From Streptomyces sp. NRRL S-37 (GTDB lineage Bacteria > Actinomycetota > Actinomycetes > Streptomycetales > Streptomycetaceae), in NCBI RefSeq assembly GCF_000721605.1, contig NZ_JOIZ01000001.1:248001-312000 (forward strand): 64,000 bases of DNA. The letters run 5' to 3'. This document shows, piece after piece, positions 42,329-50,150 of this stretch. Position numbers and translations under genes: made by a program. Under the pieces are notes generated by a model, which had not been told where the DNA came from, did not search any database, and was given only the letters and a program-made list of their open reading frames with translations. How positions within the stretch are numbered: the stretch's first letter is position 1; each line of letters opens with the position of its first letter.

Positions 42329-44601
42329 CCGGCAAGAACGTCACACTGCGCCTGCTCGACAAGGCGGACCGGGAGATCCTGAAGCTCCCCCGCCCGGTCA
42401 AGGGCGCGATCTACGACTTCCAGCACAAGTTCAAGACCAACCCGGACTCGGCGGGCCTGCGGCTCAAGCAGTTGCAGGGGCACGACAAGCTGCACTCGGC
42501 GCGCGTCAACGACGAGTACCGCGCGCTGCTGCTGCGGCTGGCCGACGACGACTGGCTGATCGTCTCGGTCAAGCACCGCAAGGACGTGTACGCGCACCTG
42601 GACCGGCTCACCTACTCGGTCAACCGCGTCACCGGCGGTATCGAGTACGTGGACCTCCAGGTGGTGCAGGAGGAGGTGCTCAGCCCCGCGGCCCCGCCGG
42701 CCGCACCGCCCGCCTCACCCGCCTCGCCCGCCGAGCCCGTCCGTCCCGCTGAACCGGCCGCTCCGGAGCCGCTGTTCGCGCGGTGGTCGGAGCAGGAGCT
42801 CACCGACCTGGGCGTGGCGCCGTCCCTGGTCCCGGTCGTCGCCGCGCTGACCACCGAGGATCAGCTCCTCGGCCTCGTCGAGTACGCGCCGCAGCTCACC
42901 GGCGAGGTGCTGCTGGCGCTGTACGACGGCAAGGCCTACGACGACGTCCTGGAGCAGGTCACCGCCCCCGTCGCGGCGCCCGACCCGGTGGACCCCGAGG
43001 ACTTCCGGGCCGCCGTCGAGCGTCCCGCCACCATCGTCACCACGACCGACGACGCGCTGCGCGAGGCGCTGGAGGGCGAGGACTTCGGGCGCTGGAAGGT
43101 GTTCCTGCACCCCACCCAGGCCAAGCTGGTCACGCGGGACTACAGCGGTCCGGCGCGGGTGGGCGGCGGGCCGGGCACCGGCAAGACGATCGTGGCGCTG
43201 CACCGGGTCAAGCACCTGGTGGAGCGGCTCCCGGCCGGCCGGACCAAGCCGGTCCTGCTGACCACGTACAACAAGAACCTCGCGGCGGACCTGCGCTCCC
43301 GGCTGCTGGCGCTCGGCGGCGAGGCGCTGCTGTCGCGCGTCGAGATCAGCCACGTCGACCAGCTCGCGCTGCGCACCGTCCGGGAGGCGGAGCCGGGCAA
43401 CCGCAAGCGGATCGTCGACGAGGCGCAGGCGGTCCGCGAATGGCGCTCGCTCCTCGACGAACTCGGCGAGGACGGCTGGGACGCGGAGTTCCTGCACGAC
43501 GAGTGGACGCAGGTGATCCTCGGCCAGGCGGTCACCTCCCGCACGGACTACTTCCGGGCCCGCCGCGCCGGACGCGGGCGCACGGTCACCCGTGCCGAGC
43601 GCGCCGAGATCTGGCAGCTCGCCGAGCGGTTCACCCAGCGCCTGGACCGGCTCGGGGTCCAGACGTGGGACCAGATCGCGGAGCGGGCGGCGCAGCTGGA
43701 GGCGGCACGCGCCCGGCGCATCCAGGACATCGACCGCCGGCGGGAGGAGGCGGGCGGCCTCGACAACGTCCACGTGGCCGACGGTTCGGGGGGCTGGCTG
43801 CGCTACCGGTACCGGCACATCGTGGTCGACGAGGCCCAGGACCTGCGGCCGGCGCACTGGAAGATGCTGCGCGCGATGACCGCCCCGGACCGCAACGACC
43901 TCTTCCTGGTCGGCGACACCCACCAGCGCATCTACAAGAACCAGGTGACCCTCGGCAGCCTCGGCGTCAACATCCGCGGCCGGTCGTCGAAGCTGTCGCT
44001 GAGCTACCGCACCACCCGGCAGATCCTGCGCTCGGCGCTGAACGTGCTCGGCGAGGAGAAGTACGACGACCTCGACGGCAGCGCCGAGACGCTGGCCGGG
44101 TACCGGTCCGTGCTCAGCGGCGCCGTCCCGGACCTGCACCGGCTGGCCGACTGGGCGGAGGAGCGCGAGGCGGTCGCCGCGCTGATCGAGTCCTGGGGGG
44201 AGGTGCCGCACGAGCAGATCGCCATCGCCGTGCCGACCAACGACATGGCGCGCGAGGTCGCGTACACGCTGCGGGAGCACGGCATCATGGCGCTGGAGAT
44301 CGGTCCGGACGGGCCCCTCGGCGACAGCGGCGTCCACATCGGCACGATGTTCCGGTTCAAGGGGCTGGAGTACCAGCGCATGATCATCGCCGGGGTGACC
44401 GACGGGCTCGTGCCCCGCGCGGACGTCCAGCGGCGGCGCGCCACGGACCCGGCGCGCCACCGGACGGAGATGCAGCGGGCCCGGTCCCTGCTCTTCGTGG
44501 CGGCCACGCGCGCCCGGGACAGCCTGGACGTCTTCTGGCACGGGGAGGCGAGCCCGTTCCTCAGGGAACTGATAGAGGTCCGGCCGCCGGCCGCGGCGTG
44601 A
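42325..44601 (+). CDS. RelE-like domain fused to UvrD-type helicase
   Basis: A 758-residue protein whose GTG overlaps the previous stop by four bases (GTGA). Residues 1-95 form a RelE/YafQ-type toxin fold: LKLPRPVKGAIYDFQHKF, HDKLHSARVNDEYRALLL and VSVKHRKDVYAHL. A Pro/Ala linker (about 115-150) leads to a superfamily 1 helicase with Walker A GGGPGTGKT (Lys 287), motif II DEAQD (502-506), GDTHQRIY and a C-terminal VAATRARDSL. RelE domains usually cleave ribosome-bound mRNA and are held by an antitoxin. None is encoded here, so the helicase part may restrain it or the domain may only bind nucleic acid. Coupling to the giant helicase-nuclease implies they work together. Confidence 0.88.
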   Translation: MTGKNVTLRLLDKADREILKLPRPVKGAIYDFQHKFKTNPDSAGLRLKQLQGHDKLHSARVNDEYRALLLRLADDDWLIVSVKHRKDVYAHLDRLTYSVNRVTGGIEYVDLQVVQEEVLSPAAPPAAPPASPASPAEPVRPAEPAAPEPLFARWSEQELTDLGVAPSLVPVVAALTTEDQLLGLVEYAPQLTGEVLLALYDGKAYDDVLEQVTAPVAAPDPVDPEDFRAAVERPATIVTTTDDALREALEGEDFGRWKVFLHPTQAKLVTRDYSGPARVGGGPGTGKTIVALHRVKHLVERLPAGRTKPVLLTTYNKNLAADLRSRLLALGGEALLSRVEISHVDQLALRTVREAEPGNRKRIVDEAQAVREWRSLLDELGEDGWDAEFLHDEWTQVILGQAVTSRTDYFRARRAGRGRTVTRAERAEIWQLAERFTQRLDRLGVQTWDQIAERAAQLEAARARRIQDIDRRREEAGGLDNVHVADGSGGWLRYRYRHIVVDEAQDLRPAHWKMLRAMTAPDRNDLFLVGDTHQRIYKNQVTLGSLGVNIRGRSSKLSLSYRTTRQILRSALNVLGEEKYDDLDGSAETLAGYRSVLSGAVPDLHRLADWAEEREAVAALIESWGEVPHEQIAIAVPTNDMAREVAYTLREHGIMALEIGPDGPLGDSGVHIGTMFRFKGLEYQRMIIAGVTDGLVPRADVQRRRATDPARHRTEMQRARSLLFVAATRARDSLDVFWHGEASPFLRELIEVRPPAAA

Positions 44602-44613
44602 ACCGGCCGGGGA

Positions 44614-44721
44614 CCGTGGCCCGCTCCGGGGCCGTGGTCCGTCCCGGGGCTGTGGCCCGTCCCGGGGCTGTGAACCACTTCGGGGCCGTGCCCCGCTCCG
44701 AGGCCGTGCCCCGGTCCGGGA
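44614..44721. repeat. Six 18-bp tandem repeats between convergent genes
   Basis: Six imperfect copies of an 18-base unit (consensus CCGTGGCCCGCTCCGGGG) run from 44614 to 44721, directly after the UvrD-type gene and before the end of the kinase gene. The unit is in frame as a hexapeptide in a small overlapping reading frame that begins GTGA at 44598 and ends at 44747 (49 residues, AVxRxG-like repeats). A minisatellite acting as a GC-rich bidirectional terminator is the simplest reading. Confidence 0.7.
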
Positions 44722-44743
44722 CCCGTGCCGCGGTCCGCCTCGG

Positions 44744-45688
44744 CTAACGCGGCATGACCGGCCCCTGGGGCACGAGGAACGGCCGCCGGGGATCCTCCGG
44801 CGGCATCCTGCGGGTCGCGAACGCCGCATCGGGGGCCGGCAGATACGGCGCGAGGGCCGCGTACACGTCCGCCGCCCCGCCGGGACGGTCCTCGGGGCGC
44901 TTGGCGAGCAGGGCGTGCACCAGGTCCTGGAGGGCGGCCGGGGCGTCGGCGCCGTCGTCGGCGAGGCGGGGCGGGGACGCGGTGAGGTGCAGGGTCGCCA
45001 TCTCGGCGGGGCCCCGGCCGCGGAAGGGAGGGCGGCCGGTGAGCATGTGGTGCAGCAGGCACCCGACCGCGTACAGGTCGCTGCGCCCGTCCAGCGGCCT
45101 CTCCCCGGCCAGCAGTTCGGGCGAGGCGTAGGCGACGTTGCCGAGCGTCTCACCGGTCATGGTGAGCTGCGGGTCGGCGTCCGAGAGGACCTTCACGAGC
45201 CCGAAGTCGAGGATCTTCACCAGGCCGCTGGCGCGGACCATGACGTTCTGGGGTTTGAGGTCGCGGTGGACGAGGCCGGCGGTGTGCGCGGCGGAGAGAC
45301 CCGAGCACAGTTGCGCGGCCACGGAGACCGCGGCGGGTACCGGCAGGCGTCCGTCGTCGGCGCCGTCGACGACGTTGTCGAGGGTCGTCCCGTCGACGAG
45401 CTGCATCACCAGGCAGCAGACGTCCTCGGTCACGGCCGCGTCGTACACGGTGGTGAGGTTGGCGTGGTCCAGGCGGGCTGCGGTCTTGGCCTCCCTCTCG
45501 AAGCGCGCCAGGGCGGTGCGGCGCCGGTCCGGCAGGGCGAGCAGATCCGCGGCGACCGTCTTGACCGCGACGGGACGCTCCAGGTACACGTCCGTCCCCT
45601 GCCAGACGTGCCCCATCGCCCCTCTGCCCAGGATCCGGTCCAGCCGGTACCTGCCGCGCAGTACCTTGCCCGCAGCGAACTGCTCCAC
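44744..45688 (-). CDS. Ser/Thr protein kinase, second in window
   Basis: A 314-residue Hanks-type kinase, GTG at 45688 with GAGGG upstream. It has the glycine loop GRGAMGHVW, AVKTV lysine, catalytic HRDLKPQNV, DFG and the activation-segment YASPE, so all core motifs are intact. The C-terminal tail after about 290 is short and Pro-rich with no membrane helix, thus a soluble kinase. It is convergent to the RelE-UvrD gene. Together with the kinase at 3454-4719, each helicase module in the window has a soluble kinase beside it; whether that is functional or chance is unknown. Confidence 0.9.
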   Translation of the reverse strand: MEQFAAGKVLRGRYRLDRILGRGAMGHVWQGTDVYLERPVAVKTVAADLLALPDRRRTALARFEREAKTAARLDHANLTTVYDAAVTEDVCCLVMQLVDGTTLDNVVDGADDGRLPVPAAVSVAAQLCSGLSAAHTAGLVHRDLKPQNVMVRASGLVKILDFGLVKVLSDADPQLTMTGETLGNVAYASPELLAGERPLDGRSDLYAVGCLLHHMLTGRPPFRGRGPAEMATLHLTASPPRLADDGADAPAALQDLVHALLAKRPEDRPGGAADVYAALAPYLPAPDAAFATRRMPPEDPRRPFLVPQGPVMPR

Positions 45689-45934
45689 GTGTACTTCCCT
45701 CAGTGAGTCCCAGCGGTGTGCCGACGCGCGGACCGCCCGGCCCGAGGCCCGGCGCCGGCAGTCCGCGCGGAAGAAGTCAACCAGTCCCGCACGCGGACCG
45801 GAAAACCCCGGGGACCACGGAATCCCGCGCGGGAGCGACGAACGTGACGCCAGACGGCCCGAACCGAGGCGGCAGGCCGCGTCCTCTCGTCTTCCTTAAT
45901 CGAGCGCACGCAAGCAAACAGGAGAAGTTTGACG

Positions 45935-45966
45935 GCGCTTTCACCTCTATGGGAAAGTGAAAGCGC
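45935..45966. promoter_or_regulatory. 10-bp inverted repeat, LacI-type operator candidate
   Basis: GCGCTTTCAC (45935-45944) and GTGAAAGCGC (45957-45966) are exact reverse complements 12 bases apart. The right arm extends to TGAAAGCGCTTCA, close to the GAAAGCGCTTTC core favoured by LacI/GalR regulators. It lies in a 461-bp gap (45689-46149) with no supported gene, about 180 bases before the EcsC-family gene and 250 bases before the kinase start on the other strand. It could serve either promoter. Confidence 0.5.
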
Positions 45967-46149
45967 TTCAGCTCGTGAAGGGCGGCGCGGCGAAGGGCGT
46001 CGCGGCGCGAAGGGTGGGACGGGCGGTGGCGAGGGGGACGCGGCTTCAGCCGCCCGCGGTTCTGCCGGGATGTCGGCGACCGGACTCCTTCTCTTACCCG
46101 TGGCAGTGCGGGACGCCTCTCGGTGGGGCGCTCGCGGAAGGGGTGTGTG

Positions 46150-46881
46150 ATGGCCGACGAGAAGACTCCTGACGAGGGAGCGGCCGAGAGGGCCGGGCGG
46201 TGGATCGCCGATCTCGCGGAGAAGGTCATGGTGAACGGCGTGGGGCCGGTCACGGGGTCGGCGGCCTGGGCCGAGGACCGTCTTTCGCGTCGACAGGGTG
46301 ACGACTACCGGGTACCTGAGGACGAGGAGCGCCGTTCTCCCGAGGACATGAAGGACGACATCGACGCGGTCGTCACCCGCCTCATCAAGGAGTCCGTGAC
46401 CGCGGCCGGGACCCAGGGATTCATCACCGGGCTCGGAGGTCTGATCACCGCAGGCGTGACGATCCCCGCGAACGTGGCCGCGTCCCTCGCCATCAACATA
46501 CGGCTGGCCGGTTCCATCGCGCACCTCCGGGGATGGGACATCGGCGATCCGCACGTGCGGACCGTCGCGATGCTGCTCGCGATCGGGATGAGCGCGCAGA
46601 ACGTCCTGGCGTCCTTCGGTGTGAAGGTCGGCCAGAAGCTCGGCGAGCAGATGATCAAAAAGATCCCGATCACGGTGATCCGGGCGATCAACAAGAAGAC
46701 CGGAACCCACCTCGTCGCGAAGTACGGAACCAAGCGCGCCGCGATCACGCTCGCCAAGGGGATCCCGATCCTGGGAGGCATCGTCGGAGGCGTCGTGGAC
46801 GCGGGAACGACCGCGATCATCGGACGGGCCACGGACAAGGCCTTGCGTGACGGCACCCTGCAGGCCGAGGAACCGGAGTGA
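46150..46881 (+). CDS. EcsC-family protein
   Basis: A 243-residue protein; the ATG at 46150 follows GGAAGGGG. After an acidic start, the EcsC-type core spans about 60-230 and is marked by GGLITAGVTIPANVAASLAI, a Gly/Ala-rich amphipathic segment, INIRLAGSIAHLRGWD and GIPILGGIVGGVVDAGTT near the end. These stretches could associate with membranes. EcsC proteins are named from a Bacillus ABC-transporter locus, and their function is poorly known. No transporter gene is adjacent. Confidence 0.8.
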   Translation: MADEKTPDEGAAERAGRWIADLAEKVMVNGVGPVTGSAAWAEDRLSRRQGDDYRVPEDEERRSPEDMKDDIDAVVTRLIKESVTAAGTQGFITGLGGLITAGVTIPANVAASLAINIRLAGSIAHLRGWDIGDPHVRTVAMLLAIGMSAQNVLASFGVKVGQKLGEQMIKKIPITVIRAINKKTGTHLVAKYGTKRAAITLAKGIPILGGIVGGVVDAGTTAIIGRATDKALRDGTLQAEEPE

Positions 46882-46979
46882 CGAGGAAGCGGACCGAGTG
46901 CACGAGGCGTGCCGCACGGGTTCCGGAATCGACCACGGGCCGCCTCGGACGATTCCGGCGCAGCCCTGCGGATCAGGGT

Positions 46980-47330
46980 GGACGGTCAGTCGGCACCTTC
47001 CATCCGAGCAAGGCCTCCAGGGCGCCGTACGGCCAAGGAGCCTCGTGCCGGCCGGCGATGAAGCGCACGACACGCTGCCGCACGACACCCGGCAGTTTAT
47101 GGACGGCCTCGGCGCTTCCCGCTCCGGCCCCGGGGAACCGCACCGCGCCGCCATCGGCCACTCGTACGGCACCACCCTCATCGGAGCCGCCGCCAGGACC
47201 GGAACCCTCAGCGCCGACGACGTGATCTTCGCCGGAAGTCCCGGCGTCAAGGTCGGCCACGCCGACGAGATGAACGTCCCGAAGGGGCACGACGGCGTCG
47301 AAGAACCAGGCGCTGGTCGTGGTCGGCAAG
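46980..47330 (+). pseudogene. Decayed alpha/beta hydrolase (DUF1023 type)
   Basis: The plus frame contains AAIGHSYGTTLIGAAA, with the GHSYG nucleophile elbow, and then ADDVIFAGSPGVKVGHA, which are hallmark segments of DUF1023 alpha/beta hydrolases. The N-terminal half of the family (some 250 residues) is missing. After about 47300 the matching continuation (ALVVVGKYGYVTTPGQDG) moves to another frame. So the gene is truncated and frameshifted. An intact copy upstream of a small lipoprotein gene is a common streptomycete layout, and the lipoprotein still follows here. Confidence 0.7.
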
Positions 47331-47417
47331 TACGGCTACGTAACCACTCCCGGACAAGACGGCATGACGGTGTCGAGCGCCGTTCCACCGCCCACTCGAC
47401 GAAGATCTTGGAATCCC

Positions 47418-48032
47418 ATGTTCTACGGACCACGCCCCGTACCGGCCCCGCGCCGCCCGGGCGGCTTCCCCCGGACCCTGCCCCTGGCCCTCGTCCTGAC
47501 CGGACTTCTCCTCAGCGGATGCGGCATGACCGACAAGGACGGCAACGACTCCCCCGGCAGCACCGCCGACGACTCCCAGGAGGCCCGTACGGGCCTTCCC
47601 GACGCGGGCACGGCGACGACCGATGATGCGGTCGCCGCCGTGAAGGACGTGTCCAGCGAGATCTACCGGTTCGCCGGCGTCCCCGGCAAGGCGTCCGAGC
47701 CCGGCCCCGGCGTCAAGGAGTGCGCGGGCAAGGACCCGGACACGTACTTCACCGTCTACCACCCCTGGAACTTCGCGCCGTCCAAGCCCGAAGACCTCGA
47801 CGTGACGATGGAGAACCTGAAGAAGAGGCTGGACACGGGCGACTGGGTGACCAAGAAGCTGTACCACGACAACAGTCCCAACAAGGCGCTCAACCTGATC
47901 GCCGACAACGACGCGAAGAAGGTCAGCGTCTGGATCGTCCAATACTCCAAGGACGCGAAACCGAGCCTGGGGATCAACGTCACGTCCGGTTGCCACCAGG
48001 TGCCCGAAGGGGAAACGGTCGACCACTTCTGA
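47418..48032 (+). CDS. Small lipoprotein
   Basis: A 204-residue protein with a basic N-terminus, one hydrophobic helix and a lipobox LLLSGC (Cys near 35), so it is exported and lipid-anchored. The mature part begins Ser/Asp-rich, then forms a compact domain with YHPWNF and two spaced Cys. The ATG at 47418 has only a weak ribosome site, as expected if it was once translated from the hydrolase transcript. Function unknown. Confidence 0.75.
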   Translation: MFYGPRPVPAPRRPGGFPRTLPLALVLTGLLLSGCGMTDKDGNDSPGSTADDSQEARTGLPDAGTATTDDAVAAVKDVSSEIYRFAGVPGKASEPGPGVKECAGKDPDTYFTVYHPWNFAPSKPEDLDVTMENLKKRLDTGDWVTKKLYHDNSPNKALNLIADNDAKKVSVWIVQYSKDAKPSLGINVTSGCHQVPEGETVDHF

Positions 48033-48273
48033 CACCGCGAGCGATGAGCGTCGCGGAGCGATGCGGTGTCCAGCGGACTCGCGGACGGGTTCTCCGGACG
48101 CACGCCGGTCCGGAGACCGACGCCGGCGCCCTGGGCGCAGCCCTGGCGCTGCTCCGCCGGTCCCGACGCCGAAGCGGTCCGCGGCGAAGCCCGGGATCAC
48201 TGTCGGTCACGACAACGCGACGAGGACCGCGACCGTCAGGTCGAGGCCCTCGCATGCGTACTGCTGGATCGAG

Positions 48274-48358
48274 TGTCCGAGGGGGGACTTGAACCCCCAC
48301 GCCCGATAAAGGGCACTAGCACCTCAAGCTAGCGCGTCTGCCATTCCGCCACCCGGAC
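48274..48358 (-). tRNA. tRNA-Leu (anticodon GAG)
   Basis: Read on the minus strand, 85 bases fold as a class II tRNA. The acceptor arm is GTCCGGG with CTCGGAC and discriminator A. The anticodon stem CTAGC/GCTAG encloses loop TTGAGGT, giving anticodon GAG. A long variable arm (GTGCCC...GGGC) and a T arm with TTCAAGT follow. CCA is not encoded. Its 3' end points to lower coordinates, towards the accessory region, the usual side for integrase-mediated insertions; no copy of its 3' end was found elsewhere in the window. The 241 bases beyond its 3' end (48033-48273) hold no supported gene. Confidence 0.95.
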
Positions 48359-48506
48359 AAGGTGTCCGCCGCCTTCGCGGGGTTTCCCCCTCGCGGCGAC
48401 ATGGACAACCATACCAAGGTTTCGCAGCGCCTTTCACCTGCGTTTTCCGTGCCTCCGGGCGGTGGCGGTACGGGGTGCACGGTGTGTGTCCGGGCGGTCA
48501 CACGGG

Positions 48507-50048
48507 TCAGGGCATGAGCTGGTACTCCGGGAAGTTGCCGGGCAGGCGCTCCCCGGCCGGGCCCCGGGTCACGGCGCGGACCAGGAGGTCGCCGCCGACG
48601 AACGCGCCGCGCCAGGACGCGCCGAAGCCGCCGAACAGTTCGTCGCGGTCGCCGCGGGAGCGCGGGACGCCGTGGCCGACCTTGAAGGCGCGGATGTGCG
48701 GGGCCAGCCGGTCGTAGGTGGACCGGTCGTCCGTGGAGAGCGTGGCCACCAGGGCGCCGTTGGACGCGTTCATGGCGACCAGCAGTTCCGCCTCCGTGTC
48801 GACCAGGACGATGGTGTCGACCGGGCCGAAGGGCTCCGCGTGGTGCAGCGGGGAGGAGGGGGGCGGGTTCAGCAGCGTGACCGGCTGGACGTACGCCGAG
48901 GTGTCCTGGCCGGGCAGGAAGCGGGCGTCGGACGGCGTGCCCCGGTGCAGCGGGACGGCGCCGCGGTCGACGGCCTCGGCGACCTGGTCGTGGAGCTCCT
49001 TCGCCTTGGCCGCGCTGATCACCGGCCCGAAGTCCAGCCGGGGGTGGGGGTCGGTGGGGTGTTCGACGGCGAGCGGGTGGCCGACCCGGAGCGTGCGCAC
49101 GGCGGGGAGGTAGGCGGCCAGGAAGTCGTCGAAGAGCCGTCGCTGGACGACGAAGCGCGGGTAGGCCGTGCAGCGCTGCTTGCCGTAGTCGAAGAGCCCC
49201 GGGATCACCGCGCTCAGGGTGTCCCAGTCGGAGTGGTTCCAGATGCCCCAGGTGTTGAGTCCTTCCTGTTCGAGGATGTGCCGTTTGCCGAGGTCGGCGA
49301 CGGCCGTGGCGACGGCGGCGCCGGTGTCGCGGCCGCCGACGAAGGAGACGCAGCCGATCTCGGGCGCCCGCACCAGCGCCTCGGACAGCTCGCCCCCGCT
49401 GCCGCTGACGAGGGTGACGGGTATCCCCTCACGGGCGGCGAGCGCCGAGGCCAGGGTGAGGCAGGCGACGCCGCCGTCGGTCGGGGTCTTGGCGATGACC
49501 GCGTTGCCCGCCAGTGCCTGTACCAGCACTGCGTGAACGAGCACGCTCATCGGGTAGTTCCAGCTCGCGATGTTGGAGACGGGTCCGTCGAGCGGGGAGC
49601 GGCCGGCGAGCATGCCGTCGATGCCGTCGACGTACCAGCGCACGCCGTCGACGGCGCGGTCGACGTCCGCCTGCGCGAGCCGCCAGGGCTTGCCGATCTC
49701 CCAGACCAGCAGCAGCGCGAGGAGTTCGCGGTGCTGGGTGAGGGCGTCGAGGGTGGCGGCGACGCGGGCTTTGCGCTCCGGCAGCGGGACGTGCCGCCAG
49801 GCGCGGTGCCGGTCGAGCGCGGCGCGCACGGCCTGCCGGGCGGTGGTGCGGTCCAGGCGCGGCGGGCCCGCGACGGGGCTGCCGTCGACGGGGCTGACGG
49901 CGGGCAGGGGCCGGCCGTCCGGCTGCCAGGCGGAGTCCCAGAGGTTGAGGACGCGGTCGTCCCGGAAGGCCTCGGGGGCGACGGTGAGGCAGCGCTGCCA
50001 GGCGTCGGTCCAGGAGGTGCCGGATTTGAGGGTGAGGGTGGGTGGCAT
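48507..50048 (-). CDS. NAD(P)-dependent aldehyde dehydrogenase
   Basis: A 513-residue aldehyde dehydrogenase; ATG at 50048 with GGAG upstream. The catalytic Cys lies in YGKQRCTAYP and the general-base Glu in ILEQEGLN. The NAD-binding loop is the VSNIASWNYPMSVLVHA to NAVIAKTP segment. The usual ELGGK around the Glu is altered (EQEGLN), which sets it apart from standard ALDHs, so its substrate may be unusual. It lies downstream of a succinyl-CoA synthetase pair on the same strand and beside an oxalate-type cluster. Oxidation of a C2 aldehyde such as glyoxylate or glycolaldehyde to feed or follow that pathway is a guess from context. Confidence 0.85.
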   Translation of the reverse strand: MPPTLTLKSGTSWTDAWQRCLTVAPEAFRDDRVLNLWDSAWQPDGRPLPAVSPVDGSPVAGPPRLDRTTARQAVRAALDRHRAWRHVPLPERKARVAATLDALTQHRELLALLLVWEIGKPWRLAQADVDRAVDGVRWYVDGIDGMLAGRSPLDGPVSNIASWNYPMSVLVHAVLVQALAGNAVIAKTPTDGGVACLTLASALAAREGIPVTLVSGSGGELSEALVRAPEIGCVSFVGGRDTGAAVATAVADLGKRHILEQEGLNTWGIWNHSDWDTLSAVIPGLFDYGKQRCTAYPRFVVQRRLFDDFLAAYLPAVRTLRVGHPLAVEHPTDPHPRLDFGPVISAAKAKELHDQVAEAVDRGAVPLHRGTPSDARFLPGQDTSAYVQPVTLLNPPPSSPLHHAEPFGPVDTIVLVDTEAELLVAMNASNGALVATLSTDDRSTYDRLAPHIRAFKVGHGVPRSRGDRDELFGGFGASWRGAFVGGDLLVRAVTRGPAGERLPGNFPEYQLMP

Positions 50049-50090
50049 GCGGTTCGCTCCGCTCTCGGTGCACGGTCGAGAGAAAGGGGG

Positions 50091-50150
50091 CTCCAGAAGG
50101 TTCCGGGAGGTTCCGGGAGGTTCCGGGAGGTTCCGGGAGGTTCCAGGGGG
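50091..50150. repeat. Six 10-bp tandem repeats between sucD and the dehydrogenase gene
   Basis: Four exact copies of TTCCGGGAGG (50101-50140) are flanked by one degenerate copy on each side (50091-50100 and 50141-50150). The array starts right at the sucD stop and fills most of the 102-base gap to the aldehyde dehydrogenase. The 10-base period places each copy on the same face of the helix. Confidence 0.85.

Noticed and set aside
45703..45960. Short plus-strand frame upstream of the EcsC gene
   Set aside because: Overlaps the kinase leader, has no ribosome site and has non-coding-like composition.
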